Numbered from the stretch's first letter, positions 27,752 through 36,964 are shown. The stretch: 59,529 nt of DNA from Planctomycetota bacterium (GCA_027021385.1 JALUUL010000018.1:1-59529); one strand, 5' to 3'. Made by a program: numbers and translations. Notes: generated by a model not told the origin, from the sequence alone.

Positions 27752-29674
27752 TCAGTGGATTCCGAGCTTCTTGATCTTCCGGTAGAGACTGCTCTTGCCG
27801 ATGCCGAGCAGCTTCGCCGCCGCCAGCTTGTTGCCGGAAGTGCGGCGCAGGGCCTCCAGGATCGCCCTTCGTTCGGCGTCGTCGCGCCGGTGCGGAAGGA
27901 GATAGGTGGGTTCCTCCTCTTCTTCGGTCTCCCTCGCCTTCTCCTGCACCGACGGTCCCCTTCCCGAGACGGATCCCGCGCCCTCGCCGGGAAGGGGCGT
28001 CCGCAAGGACCACCGGCGACCCTGGATCCTCGGGGGCAGATCCTCGGCCTGGAGGACGGGACCCGAGGCCAGGGCCATCGCACGGACGAAGACGTTCTCG
28101 AGTTCGCGGACGTTGCCGGGCCAGGAATGGTGTTCGAGAAGCCGAAGCGCTTCCCGGGAAATCCCCTGGAAATCCGCCGCCCGGCCGGAAAGGGCCGCGT
28201 GTTTCCGGAGGAAATGGTCCGCGAGAACGGCGATGTCCTCGGGTCTCTCACGGAGCGGAGGAACCACCAGGGACACGACGTCGAGACGGTAGTAGAGGTC
28301 TTCCCGAAACTCCCCGTCCCGCACCATCTTCCAGAGATCCCGGTTCGTCGCCGCGATCAGCCTCGCATCGATGCGCTCGACCTTCGTGCTCCCCACGGGG
28401 CGGACCTCGCCCGACTGGAGTACCCGGAGGAGCTTCCCCTGGATCTCGAAGGAAAGCTCGCCGATCTCGTCGAGGAAGAGCGTGCCGCCGGCGGCCTTGC
28501 GGAACAGCCCCGGACTGTCCCTATCCGCGCCGGTGAAGGCCCCCTTGACGTATCCGAAGAACTCGCTTTCGGCGAGTTCCTTCGGGATCGTTCCGCAATG
28601 GACCGGAACGAAGGGCTCCGAGGCCAGGGGGCCGTCGAAATGGATCGCCCGGGCAACGAGTTCCTTTCCGGTGCCGCTCTCCCCCCGGATCAGGACCGTG
28701 GCCTTCGACCCGCGGAGTTGATCGACCGCGCGCGCGATGTGTGCCATCGCGGAGGAAGTCCAGACCATGCGGGACATCCGGTAACGGCCGTGCAACTCCC
28801 CCTTGAGGGCCTCGATCTCTCCGAGGAGATCGGCCATCTCGCGTTTGCGCTGCTCCTCGATCATGCGCTGCTGGTCGGTCACGTCCCGGAGGTGGAAGAC
28901 CAGGTATTCCCCTCCCCCGTCATTCGGGAGGGGAAGGAGGTTGCGCGTGCATTCGAAACGCCGCGGCCCGAGCCCGGGGATCTCGACGATCCGTTGCAGC
29001 GTATCACGGTTCTTCCAGTTCTCCTCGTCGAAGAAGGGAGCGAGGGGGGTGCCCGCGACAGGCTCTCCTTCCCTCAAACCGCCGAGGAAGTTCCGCCCCT
29101 CCTCGTTGCAGGCCACGAGCAATCCTTCCCTGGAGACGCCGATCACGAGGATCGGGAGGAGCTTCACGAGACTGTGCCAGAGATCCCGCTGCTCCTCGAT
29201 CCGCTCGAGGGCCTCCCGGAGGGCCCGCGTCCTCTCGGCGACGAGTTCGGTCAACCGCTCGTTGACCCGTCGCGCCTCCTTCCTCGCCTCGGCGAGCCGG
29301 AGCATCATCGAGACCCTCGCCCGGAGTTCCCTCGGATCCAGGGGCTTGACGAGGTAATCGTTGGCCCCGGTTTCGAAGGCGAGTTCCTTGTCGCTCGGCA
29401 GGGAACGCTCCCCCGAAATGAAGAGGATCGGCGTCTCCTCGTGCGCCTTCACCGCACGCAACCGGGAACAGAGTTCGAATCCGTCCATCCCGGGCAGGAC
29501 GACATCGATCAGGAACAAGTCGAAATCCGGATCCCTCTCGACCTCGGCAATCGCCTCCTCTCCGGATTCCGCCGTCACGATCCGGATGTCCCTCTTCTCC
29601 AACTGTCGCCGCACCATTGCGAGATTGGCGGCCTGATCGTCGACGACGAGGATTCGAACCAAAAGGGCCTCCAC
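27752..29674 (-). CDS. Sigma-54-dependent response regulator (REC-PAS-AAA-Fis HTH)
   Basis: A 640-residue transcription activator of the NtrC type. The receiver domain (residues 7-125) has VVDD at 10-13, phosphoacceptor Asp57 (LIDVVLPGMDG) and the KPLDP lysine. A coiled-coil linker and a PAS-like domain follow (about 165-280, LPILVIGVSREGLLVACNEEGRNFLGG). The AAA+ domain has Walker A RGESGTGKE, the sigma-54-contacting GAFTGA loop, Walker B GTLFLDEIGELS and an arginine finger region. A Fis-type HTH ends the protein (NKLAAAKLLGIGKSSLYRKIKKLG). The extra PAS domain suggests a second input besides phosphorylation. No histidine kinase is adjacent, so partner and targets are unknown; similar activators control exosortase/polysaccharide genes elsewhere. 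Confidence 0.92.
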   Translation of the reverse strand: MEALLVRILVVDDQAANLAMVRRQLEKRDIRIVTAESGEEAIAEVERDPDFDLFLIDVVLPGMDGFELCSRLRAVKAHEETPILFISGERSLPSDKELAFETGANDYLVKPLDPRELRARVSMMLRLAEARKEARRVNERLTELVAERTRALREALERIEEQRDLWHSLVKLLPILVIGVSREGLLVACNEEGRNFLGGLREGEPVAGTPLAPFFDEENWKNRDTLQRIVEIPGLGPRRFECTRNLLPLPNDGGGEYLVFHLRDVTDQQRMIEEQRKREMADLLGEIEALKGELHGRYRMSRMVWTSSAMAHIARAVDQLRGSKATVLIRGESGTGKELVARAIHFDGPLASEPFVPVHCGTIPKELAESEFFGYVKGAFTGADRDSPGLFRKAAGGTLFLDEIGELSFEIQGKLLRVLQSGEVRPVGSTKVERIDARLIAATNRDLWKMVRDGEFREDLYYRLDVVSLVVPPLRERPEDIAVLADHFLRKHAALSGRAADFQGISREALRLLEHHSWPGNVRELENVFVRAMALASGPVLQAEDLPPRIQGRRWSLRTPLPGEGAGSVSGRGPSVQEKARETEEEEEPTYLLPHRRDDAERRAILEALRRTSGNKLAAAKLLGIGKSSLYRKIKKLGIH

Positions 29675-29817
29675 GGGGGCTCGGAAGGACGCCGCGGCCG
29701 AGCGGGGACGGCGGGTAGAGAACGATGCAAGAGAACGGAGTTTTCGTCAACCCGCGGCAAAGCCCTGGCCCCGCGCCCCGGGATCCCTCAAGCTTGCGCG
29801 CCCGGAGAATGAGACGG

Positions 29818-30864
29818 ATGAAGGAAATCCCCGGCCACCTGCGAGTCCTGGGCATAGAGACTTCTTGCGATGAAACCGCGGCGGCGGTGGTCCAAGGAGG
29901 ATGCAGGATCCTCTCGAACACCCTCCATTCCCAGGTCGCCCTGCATGCCCCGCACGGGGGAGTCGTCCCGGAGATCGCCGGGCGCAGCCACATGGAACGC
30001 ATCCTCCCCCTGGTCGCGAGAGCCCTCGAGGAAGCCGAGACGGAGCCGGGGAACCTGGACGGCATCGCGGTCACCCATCGGCCCGGCCTGATCGGCTGCC
30101 TCCTCGTCGGCCTCGCGGTCGCGAAGACCCTCTCCCTCTCCCTTGGGATCCCCCTCCTCGGCGTGGATCACGTCCAGGCCCATGTCCACGCGGCCCTGAT
30201 GACGGAACCGGACCTCCCGCTGCCCCTCCTCGCCTTGATCGCCTCGGGGGGCCACACCTGTCTCTTCCTCGTCGAGGAGCCCGGTAAGGCCCTTCTCATC
30301 GGCGGAAGCCTCGATGACGCCGCGGGCGAGGCCCTGGACAAGGCCGGTGCAATGCTCGGCCTGAGATACCCCGGAGGCCCTGCGATCGAGCGGGCCGCGG
30401 AGGAAGGGGACCCCGGGCGGCACGATTTCCCCCGCGGCACCCTCGGGCGGGACTCCCTCGATTTCAGTTTCTCGGGCCTCAAGACCGCCCTCCTTTACGA
30501 GTTGCGGGGCCCCGGGTTGATCCGCCCCTTCCCCGATCTTTCCGGGAAGGCACGGGCGGACTACGCCGCGAGCTTCCAGGAGGCCGTAGTCGAGACCCTG
30601 CGCATCAAACTCCGCCGGGCCGCCGAAAGGCTCAGGCCGCGCAGCCTGGCCATCGGGGGCGGCGTGGCGCGGAATCGGCGCCTTCGAAGGGTTCTCGCCA
30701 GCGACACCGTCCTCGGCGGGCTCCCCCTCGTCCTGCCTCCCCCCGAACTCTGCTCCGACAACGGGGCGATGATCGCCGGTCTCGGGGCCCTGCGGCTCGC
30801 CCGCGGAGAACGGGACGGCCTCGATCTCGAGGCCTTCCCCCGAAGCGCACGCCCCGCCCCCTGA
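29818..30864 (+). CDS. tsaD: tRNA N6-adenosine threonylcarbamoyltransferase TsaD
   Basis: A 348-residue ASKHA-fold enzyme that, with TsaB and TsaE, transfers threonylcarbamoyl to A37 of ANN-decoding tRNAs. It begins VLGIETSCDETAAAVV, and shows VVPEIAGRSHMERI (metal-binding His), ALIASGGHTCL, YPGGPAIERAA, LDFSFSGLKTAL, AIGGGVARNRRLR and ELCSDNGAMIA (metal-binding Asp). The ATG at 29818 is preferred because GGAG lies ten bases upstream; ATG 29809 is the alternative. MtaB, encoded at 9 kb, acts on this enzyme's product. Confidence 0.95.
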   Translation: MKEIPGHLRVLGIETSCDETAAAVVQGGCRILSNTLHSQVALHAPHGGVVPEIAGRSHMERILPLVARALEEAETEPGNLDGIAVTHRPGLIGCLLVGLAVAKTLSLSLGIPLLGVDHVQAHVHAALMTEPDLPLPLLALIASGGHTCLFLVEEPGKALLIGGSLDDAAGEALDKAGAMLGLRYPGGPAIERAAEEGDPGRHDFPRGTLGRDSLDFSFSGLKTALLYELRGPGLIRPFPDLSGKARADYAASFQEAVVETLRIKLRRAAERLRPRSLAIGGGVARNRRLRRVLASDTVLGGLPLVLPPPELCSDNGAMIAGLGALRLARGERDGLDLEAFPRSARPAP

Positions 30865-30931
30865 GCCCCCCCTGGAGATCCCGGGGAACCTGCGCTTTAA
30901 TCCCCGCGGCGCCGCACCCCGGGGGACTTTC

Positions 30932-32083
30932 ATGACCGCTGCCGAACGACCTGCCCGCCTAGTCCTCGAAGACGGTACTCTCCTCCATGGACGCGCCTTC
31001 GGGGCCGACGGAGAGGCCGTCGGCGAACTCGTCTTCAACACCTCGCTGACCGGGTACCAGGAGATCCTGACCGATCCCTCCTACCGGGGGCAGGTCGTCC
31101 TGATGACCTACCCGCACATCGGCAACTACGGGATCACGAAAGAGGACGACGAGTCCTCCAGGATCTGGGTCGAGGGCCTGATCGTCCGCGAGGCGAGCTG
31201 CTACCCGAGCAACTTCCGCTCCGAAACCGACCTCCCCTCCTTCCTCCGGGAGCACGGGATCGTGGCCGTCGAAGGCGTCGACACGCGCTTCCTGACCCGG
31301 AAGGTCCGTACCGGCGGCGCGCTCCGGATCCTCCTCACGACCGATCTCGAGACGAGCGACGAGGACCTCCTCGCGAAGGTCCGCGCCGCCCCCCCGATCG
31401 AAAACCGGGATCTCGTGCGCGAGGTGACGTGCGAACACGTCGACCGCTGGCGTGACGGCTACTTGGAGGACTTCTCCCCGCCGACCCCGGGCGGATCCGG
31501 GTTCGAACCGATCCCGATCGTCGCGATCGACTGCGGGATCAAGCGCAACATCCTCCGCTCCCTCGTCGAGTGCGGCTTCGACGTCACCGTCGTTCCGGCG
31601 ACCTCCGGCCCGGAGGAGATCCTAGCCTTCCGGCCCAGGGGGATCTTCCTCTCGAACGGACCCGGCGATCCGAGCGCCGTTCCCTATCTCGTCGAGACGG
31701 TCCGCATCCTCGCCCTCGAGAACCGGCTCCCCGTATTCGGTATCTGCCTCGGACACCAGATCCTCGCTCGGGTCTGCGGCGGGCGGACCCGAAAGATGCG
31801 TTTCGGCCACCACGGGGGGAACCATCCCGTTCAGAACCTGAAGAGCGGCGAGATCCATATCACCGCCCAGAACCATTCCTTCGCGGTCGAGGAGGAGAGC
31901 CTTCCCGACCTCCTCGAGGTCACCCACCGCAATCTGAACGACGGAACGATCGAAGGCATCGCCCACCGGGAGCTTCCCCTCTGGTCTGTCCAGTTCCATC
32001 CCGAGGCCGCTCCGGGTCCGCATGATGCACTGAACCTCTTCCTCCCCTTCCGCCGCCGCCTCGAAACCGCACCCTCCGCCTGA
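30932..32083 (+). CDS. carA: Carbamoyl-phosphate synthase small (glutaminase) chain
   Basis: A 383-residue subunit that releases ammonia from glutamine for carbamoyl phosphate, feeding arginine and pyrimidine synthesis. The N-terminal CPSase domain has LVLEDGTLLHGRAFGA and FNTSLTGYQEILTDPSY. The class I glutaminase domain has the nucleophile Cys in FGICLGHQIL, and HHGGNHPV, QNHSFAV and VQFHPEAAPGPHD with the catalytic His and Glu. The large chain carB is not in the window. Downstream lies the unusual hairpin region rather than carB. Confidence 0.95.
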   Translation: MTAAERPARLVLEDGTLLHGRAFGADGEAVGELVFNTSLTGYQEILTDPSYRGQVVLMTYPHIGNYGITKEDDESSRIWVEGLIVREASCYPSNFRSETDLPSFLREHGIVAVEGVDTRFLTRKVRTGGALRILLTTDLETSDEDLLAKVRAAPPIENRDLVREVTCEHVDRWRDGYLEDFSPPTPGGSGFEPIPIVAIDCGIKRNILRSLVECGFDVTVVPATSGPEEILAFRPRGIFLSNGPGDPSAVPYLVETVRILALENRLPVFGICLGHQILARVCGGRTRKMRFGHHGGNHPVQNLKSGEIHITAQNHSFAVEEESLPDLLEVTHRNLNDGTIEGIAHRELPLWSVQFHPEAAPGPHDALNLFLPFRRRLETAPSA

Positions 32084-32205
32084 CCGGCGACGATTCCGGA
32101 CTGGGATCCGAAACCGGATTCCTCCGCCCTTTCCGAACCTCCCCGCCCCCGTTGCGTTCTCCCCGCCTGGGCGCACTCCCCGCGGCGGAGAGTTCCCCCG
32201 CGAGA

Positions 32206-32610
32206 TCGCGCCCATGGCGAGCGTACAAGAAGAAGGTCCCCCTCCCGAAGGGGGGGGACCTTCCGGTCTCTGTCGATCCCCGAAGGGACCGACCGGTCTC
32301 GGTGCCCATGCACACCGAGACCATGGCTGTGATGCGGGCATGCCCGAAAGCACGCCCGAACCCTCCGTGCCCATGTTCACGGAGACCTTTCCGATCCTCC
32401 CGGAGGAGGGATCGGAGAAGGTGAAGGCCTCGCCCCCGAAGGGACGAGACCTTCGGCTGTGACGAACGACTCCGAGCCCATGCTCTCGGAGCCACTCAGA
32501 CCGCAGGCACCCAATTCCTGCGGCCTCAAAAGCCGATGCCGGGTGTGCACTCCCAACATCGGCCCACCCAAGTTCGCTGGAGCCTCGAAAGGCTCACTAC
32601 TCCAGAGGAG
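32206..32610. ncRNA. Tandem hairpin array, possible structured RNA or palindromic repeats
   Basis: The 776 bases between carA and priA (32084-32859) hold no credible gene but at least twelve consecutive hairpins. Class B loops contain CCCATG: 32206-32220, 32295-32322 (10-bp perfect stem), 32363-32384 and 32470-32491; related CCCAA loops are at 32501-32523 and 32532-32563. Class A loops are CGAA, closed by C-G: 32232-32263 (about 14 bp), 32272-32293, 32423-32454, plus 32580-32595 with a T-A closing pair. Others are 32335-32346 and 32391-32415. GAGACC...GGCTGTGA recurs about 130 bases apart (32317 and 32446). Read on the minus strand, class A loops are UUCG tetraloops, three closed by C-G; a terminator-like element suggests the plus strand. 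No known RNA family is recognised. Confidence 0.55.
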
Positions 32611-32639
32611 TGGACGCCACGGTTTCCCGTTTCATCCGT

Positions 32640-32659
32640 AGAGTTTTTTAACTCTTTTT
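32640..32659 (+). terminator. Rho-independent terminator-like element
   Basis: AGAGTT-tttt-AACTCT is followed directly by TTTT on the plus strand. The stem is short and A+T-rich, but it is the only such element near, and it closes the hairpin array, 556 bases after the carA stop. Confidence 0.4.
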
Positions 32660-32859
32660 CCGGACTCCGCAACCCGTTTTTTGATCCACACGCAAGACCC
32701 GGACTTTTTATTCGAAAACTGCATTCTCCTCGGGGCAGACTTCCCGGATCGCGAACCTTCCTGCCCCCTCATTCCCATCGGGATTTCGAGTCCGGCCCGG
32801 CCCCTCCCCTTCCCGGGGAAATCCGTGTTTCCGGGAGGGAAACCGCCCCGGGAACGGAC

Positions 32860-35079
32860 TCAGAGCATCGAAACCGGATCGAGGTCCAAGAGGAGCCGTA
32901 CGCCCCCCGCCCGTTTCGACTCGAGAGGGAGAAGGCTGGGTCGGAGGGCCTCGAGCGCAGAATCGCCCGAGCATTTGCAGAAGAGATGGAAGCGCCACTT
33001 CCCCCGGAGCCTGGCGAGGGGGGCGGGCGCCGGCCCGCAGATCTCGACTCCTTCGACGCCGAGCCTCTGGAGTTCGGAGGCGACCTTCCCGATCCTTGCC
33101 TCGACAGCCCGGGCCTCCCTCCCCTCGGCGACGATCCGGACCAACCTTCCGAAGGGGGGGTAACCCAGCGCCTTCCTCGCCTCCAACTCCCCCGAGACGA
33201 AGCCCTCGAGGTCGTGGGCGACCGCCCGTCGGATCGGTTCGGCCTCGGGGCTCGAAGTCTGGACGACGACCAGCCCCTCGCGATCCCCCCGCCCCGCACG
33301 TCCCGAGACCTGGGAGAGAAGCTGGAAGCATCGCTCCCCCGCGCGGAAATCGGGCTGGAAGAGCCCTGTCTCCGCGGCGACGACCCCGACGAGGGTCACT
33401 CTCGGGAAGTCGAGGCCCTTCGCGATCATCTGCGTTCCGACGAGGACATCGATGTCTCCACGCCGGAAGGCCTCCAGCACATTCTCGTAGCTGTCCCGGC
33501 TCACCATCGTGTCCGAATCCATTCGGGCGACGACAATCTCGGGAAAGAAACGCCGGACCTCCGCTTCGACCTGTTCGGTTCCGGCCCCGACCCTCCCCGG
33601 ACGCGAAACCCCGCAGGAAGGACAGAGTTCGGGATGCCGCATTTCGAAGCGGCAATAATGACAGAGGAGCCGCCCTTTCGAGACATGCCAGGTCATTGCG
33701 ACGTCGCAGTCCGGACAGCGCACGGCATCCCCGCAGGTGTTGCAGAAGAGGGCCGGAGCGAAACCGCGACGGTTGAGGAAGAGGATCGCCTGCTCGCGCG
33801 CGCGAAGGCGTTCCTGCAGGAGGATCCGCAGGCGCCGGGAAAGGACCGGAGGCCCTCCCCGCTCGGGTTTCTCCTGGCGCATGTCGACGACGAGGACCTT
33901 GGGACGCGTCCCCGCCCCCGCCCGTTCGGGAAGGCGGAGTTCGACGTAGCACCCCTCCTTCACGCGGTGCCAGGACTCCAGACTCGGCGTGGCCGAGCCG
34001 AGGACGACGACCGCGCCCTCGAGCGAACCGCGCAGGACGGCCATGTCCCGCGCGTGGTAGCGGGGCGATTGCTGCTGCTTGAACGAACCCTCGTGCTCCT
34101 CATCCACGACGATGAGTCCGAGGTCCCGGACCGGGGCGAAGAGGGCCGAGCGGGCACCGACGACGATCCGCGCCTCCCCACGCAGGAGGCGGAGCCATTC
34201 CGAGGCCCTCGTCGCATCCGTCAGCGAGCTGTGGAGGACCGCCACATCGGGAAAGCGTGAGAGGAAACGGCCGCAGGTCTGGGGGGTGAGCGAGATCTCG
34301 GGGACGAGGATGATCGCCCCCCGGTTCCGGCGGCGCACCTCCTCGAGCACGCGCAGGTAGACTTCGGTCTTGCCCGAACCCGTGACCCCGTAGAGAAGGA
34401 AGCTCCGATGCGATCCCGCCCGGACGGCCTCGCGGATCCTTTCCACGGCTCTCCGCTGCGCCGGGTTGAGTTCGTGGCGGGGGGCGCTCTCCATTCTCGA
34501 CCGCACGAGGAACTCGTCTTCCTGTTCGATCCTCGTCCAGCGCAGGAAACCGTGCTTGACGAGAGTCTCGATAGGACTCCGCGAGACTCCGCTGCGCCGC
34601 ATCAAGGTGCGCAGGGGAACGGGCGAACCCAGTTCCAGGACGTGGCGGAGGACGCGGGCCCGCTTCTCCGCCCTGTCCTCGAGGTCCATCGCGAGCGCCC
34701 TCGTCTCCTCCTCGTCCCGCACGAGCGCGAGACCCGGAATCGTGCGCAGGCCCCTCCTCTTGAGGGAGGAGGGAAGGGCCGCCGCGAGGGCGAGCCCCCA
34801 GGCGCAGGCGTATTCCTCCGCCATCCTCCGCGTGAATTCCAGGATCGTGGAGGGCAGCGGAGGGATCTCCGCCCGGGGAAGGGCCAGGCTCCTCAGCTTC
34901 TCCGGCGGGAGCCCGCATTCGTCCCGCAGCGCGACGACGAACCCCTGCTCCCTCCTCCCTCCGAACGGGACGCGGACCGAGGCCCCCACGACGATCCGTC
35001 CCCGGAGAGCTTCCGGGACGCGATAGGTGAACGTCCCCTGCACCGGGAGGACGGGCGCGACCTCGGCATAGGCCTTCAA
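32860..35079 (-). CDS. priA: Replication restart helicase PriA
   Basis: A 739-residue helicase that reloads the replisome at stalled forks. The N-terminal 3'-DNA-binding domain is followed by a superfamily-2 motor with GVTGSGKTEVY, VDEEHEGSFKQQQSPRYHARD and LGSATPSLESW. Eight zinc-ligand cysteines lie in CNTCGDAVRCPDC...CHYC...CPSCG. GTQMIAKGLDFPRVTLV and SGRAGRG complete the helicase motifs. The start is a TTG that shares TTGA with the TGA of the MazG-like gene; GAGGGGG lies just upstream. The C-terminus ends without added domains. Confidence 0.95.
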   Translation of the reverse strand: MKAYAEVAPVLPVQGTFTYRVPEALRGRIVVGASVRVPFGGRREQGFVVALRDECGLPPEKLRSLALPRAEIPPLPSTILEFTRRMAEEYACAWGLALAAALPSSLKRRGLRTIPGLALVRDEEETRALAMDLEDRAEKRARVLRHVLELGSPVPLRTLMRRSGVSRSPIETLVKHGFLRWTRIEQEDEFLVRSRMESAPRHELNPAQRRAVERIREAVRAGSHRSFLLYGVTGSGKTEVYLRVLEEVRRRNRGAIILVPEISLTPQTCGRFLSRFPDVAVLHSSLTDATRASEWLRLLRGEARIVVGARSALFAPVRDLGLIVVDEEHEGSFKQQQSPRYHARDMAVLRGSLEGAVVVLGSATPSLESWHRVKEGCYVELRLPERAGAGTRPKVLVVDMRQEKPERGGPPVLSRRLRILLQERLRAREQAILFLNRRGFAPALFCNTCGDAVRCPDCDVAMTWHVSKGRLLCHYCRFEMRHPELCPSCGVSRPGRVGAGTEQVEAEVRRFFPEIVVARMDSDTMVSRDSYENVLEAFRRGDIDVLVGTQMIAKGLDFPRVTLVGVVAAETGLFQPDFRAGERCFQLLSQVSGRAGRGDREGLVVVQTSSPEAEPIRRAVAHDLEGFVSGELEARKALGYPPFGRLVRIVAEGREARAVEARIGKVASELQRLGVEGVEICGPAPAPLARLRGKWRFHLFCKCSGDSALEALRPSLLPLESKRAGGVRLLLDLDPVSML

Positions 35080-35450
35080 CGCACCCCCTCGACCTCCACG
35101 CAGGCGCAGGGTCTTCCCCCACAGCGGGGACAGCCTTCCCCGTATTTTTCCCTCACGACCCCGACGAGGTCGACCCCGCGGATCGATGCGAGCGTCGCAA
35201 GCCAGGCGAAGACGTCCGCGAACTCCCCCTCGATCTCCGATTCTTCCCCCCTGCGGAGAGCCCTGACGAGTTCGCCGACCTCCTCGAGGAACCAGAGCAT
35301 CGAACCGGCCAGTCCCCGGCTCTCGTCCCTCGCGAAATAGATCTCCTCGATCCATCCCTGGAAGGCCCGGATGCCCAGGTCCTCGCCTTCGCGGACCCTC
35401 TTCGCCGGCCCGCAATCCGTTCCACCTTCTTCCTTCCGTTCCACGGTCAT
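35076..35450 (-). CDS. MazG-like nucleotide pyrophosphohydrolase with a Cys-rich tail
   Basis: A 124-residue all-alpha protein. IRAFQGWIEEIYFARD opens a MazG-type helix. WFLEEVGELVRAL gives the EExxE metal-binding motif, and EGEFADVFAWLATLA gives the second ExxD motif. This family hydrolyses nucleoside triphosphates or related nucleotides, often damaged or signalling ones. The tail has CPRCGGRPCAC, a likely zinc knuckle not usual in MazG. The gene starts 11 bases after the phosphatase-like gene and overlaps priA by four bases (TTGA), so supply to replication restart may be coupled to it. Confidence 0.75.
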   Translation of the reverse strand: MTVERKEEGGTDCGPAKRVREGEDLGIRAFQGWIEEIYFARDESRGLAGSMLWFLEEVGELVRALRRGEESEIEGEFADVFAWLATLASIRGVDLVGVVREKYGEGCPRCGGRPCACVEVEGVR

Positions 35451-35461
35451 CGCCGCCCCCT

Positions 35462-36964
35462 TCAGACCATTCGCTTGACCGTGACCAGGGTTGCGTCCGC
35501 CGGACGCTCCCGCTCCCCGAGATGCGTGTCGAGAGCCCCGAAGACGAGGTGCAGGAACGCGCCCGAATTCTTCGGCGCGTGCCGGCGCACGAGGTCCTGG
35601 AAGGCCGGAAGCCCGAAGGGCCGTCCCTGCGGGTCGGGGACCTCGTAGGTCCCGCAGGTCGTGAGGACGATCCGGGTCCCCGGCGGCATCTCGACGACGA
35701 CCTCCTCGAGCCGGGAATCGAACACGGGGCCGGAGTCCAGACCCAGGGCGAGACCCTCTCCGTGAACGACCGAGATCTCGCCCCCCCGGCAGGCGTAGAA
35801 CGGAGCCGTGTGCCCCGCGATGCAGACCCTGGCCTCGCCCGCGACCGGGTCGAGAACCGCGAGCTGGGCCGTCACGTAATGTCCCTTGCGCATCGCGCTC
35901 GCGAGGTGGCGGTTGGCGAGCCTCAAGGACTCGGCCGCCCCCCTCCCGCATTCGAGGTAGGCCCGGAGGAAGGACCGGGTCATCCCCGAGAGGAGCGACC
36001 CGAGGGCTCCGTGCCCGGAAGTCGAGGCCACGACGATCGCGACACCTCCCCCCTCCAGGGGTATGAAATCGTAGAAATCCGCCGCCCCCTCGACCCCGTG
36101 CTGGTGGAGCGCGTCCAGTTCGAACCCCTCGACCTCGGGGAAGGACCGCGGCAACAGGGCGTCCTGAAGCTCGACGAGGATCTCGGCCTCGCGTTCGCGG
36201 GCCTCGAGCCTTTCGGCGGCCTCGGCTCCGCTGCGGAGTTCCTCGACCATCGCCTGGAGGGCCCGGGCGAGATCCCCGATCTCGTCCTTCCTCCGCGTGT
36301 CCGCCCGGTAATGGAGGTTCCCGCGGTTCAATCTCCTCACGGCGCTGACGAGTTCCCGCAGGGGCCTGGCCGCGCTCCCCGCCATTCCCGAGACGAGCAG
36401 GAACAGGAGAACGACGGCCAGGGCCCCGAAACCGAAGATCGCGAGCCTCAGTCTTCCGGCCGCCCGGAGCGCGGGGGAGTCCTTGACGACGAGGTTGACG
36501 TCCCCCGCGTCCCGGCCTTCGCGGTCCTTCAACGGACGTCGATAGAGCCGGACCCTCCCCGTGAACTTCCCGCTCCGGTATTCCCCCTCGAAGAGGGCCG
36601 CTCCCTCTCCGAGGCGGAATCCCGGCCCGTCCGCCCGGAACCCGTCCACCTTGTAGACGGAGAGGACGACCCTCCCGCTCGGATCGCGGAGGAAGATGTT
36701 CCAAACGCCCTGCTCCTTCACTCCCTCGAGGAGGCCTTGCAACCTCCGGAAACTCCCCCGGAGTCCGACGAATCCCTTCCCCTTCGCGACGAACCAGGAC
36801 TCCGCCCCCCCGGAGGCGACGCCCCGCAGAGTCCCGGCCAGGCCCGCGTCCTCGACATCCCTCAGGGAGGAGACGACCATGGCCTGGAGGATCAGGAACA
36901 GCACGCAGAGGAGGGCGAACATGCCGAGCGCGGCGCTCAGGGCGAGCCGCATCCCGAAGCCCAT
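35462..36964 (-). CDS. HAMP-domain membrane protein with degenerate PP2C/SpoIIE-type phosphatase domain
   Basis: About 500 residues: membrane helix 8-28, a sensor region outside the membrane (30-172), a second helix (173-195), HAMP (196-250, ending in KDEIGDLARALQAMVEEL) and an RsbU/SpoIIE-like domain (about 260-500). In active enzymes the sequences are GGDFYD, DVSGHG and SDGxxE. Here they read GAADFYD at 294-299, STSGHG at 314-319 and TTCGTYE near 434, so at least two metal-binding Asp are gone; the late ADATL motif keeps one. It is probably a signalling pseudophosphatase. The start is uncertain (ATG 36964, ATG 36952, or a GTG near 37009). It lies between pgpA and the MazG-like gene. Confidence 0.75.
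   Translation of the reverse strand: MGFGMRLALSAALGMFALLCVLFLILQAMVVSSLRDVEDAGLAGTLRGVASGGAESWFVAKGKGFVGLRGSFRRLQGLLEGVKEQGVWNIFLRDPSGRVVLSVYKVDGFRADGPGFRLGEGAALFEGEYRSGKFTGRVRLYRRPLKDREGRDAGDVNLVVKDSPALRAAGRLRLAIFGFGALAVVLLFLLVSGMAGSAARPLRELVSAVRRLNRGNLHYRADTRRKDEIGDLARALQAMVEELRSGAEAAERLEAREREAEILVELQDALLPRSFPEVEGFELDALHQHGVEGAADFYDFIPLEGGGVAIVVASTSGHGALGSLLSGMTRSFLRAYLECGRGAAESLRLANRHLASAMRKGHYVTAQLAVLDPVAGEARVCIAGHTAPFYACRGGEISVVHGEGLALGLDSGPVFDSRLEEVVVEMPPGTRIVLTTCGTYEVPDPQGRPFGLPAFQDLVRRHAPKNSGAFLHLVFGALDTHLGERERPADATLVTVKRMV

Noticed and set aside
32214-32462. 82-codon plus-strand frame in the hairpin array
   Set aside because: It crosses several perfect hairpins, has no ribosome binding site and shows no family resemblance; the structure explains the sequence better.
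32200-32640. CRISPR array in the repeat-rich region
   Set aside because: Repeats are short and hairpin-based with unequal spacing; there are no uniform repeat-spacer units and no cas genes in the window.
32536-34260. 574-codon plus-strand frame over priA
   Set aside because: Opposite to an intact priA with all helicase motifs.
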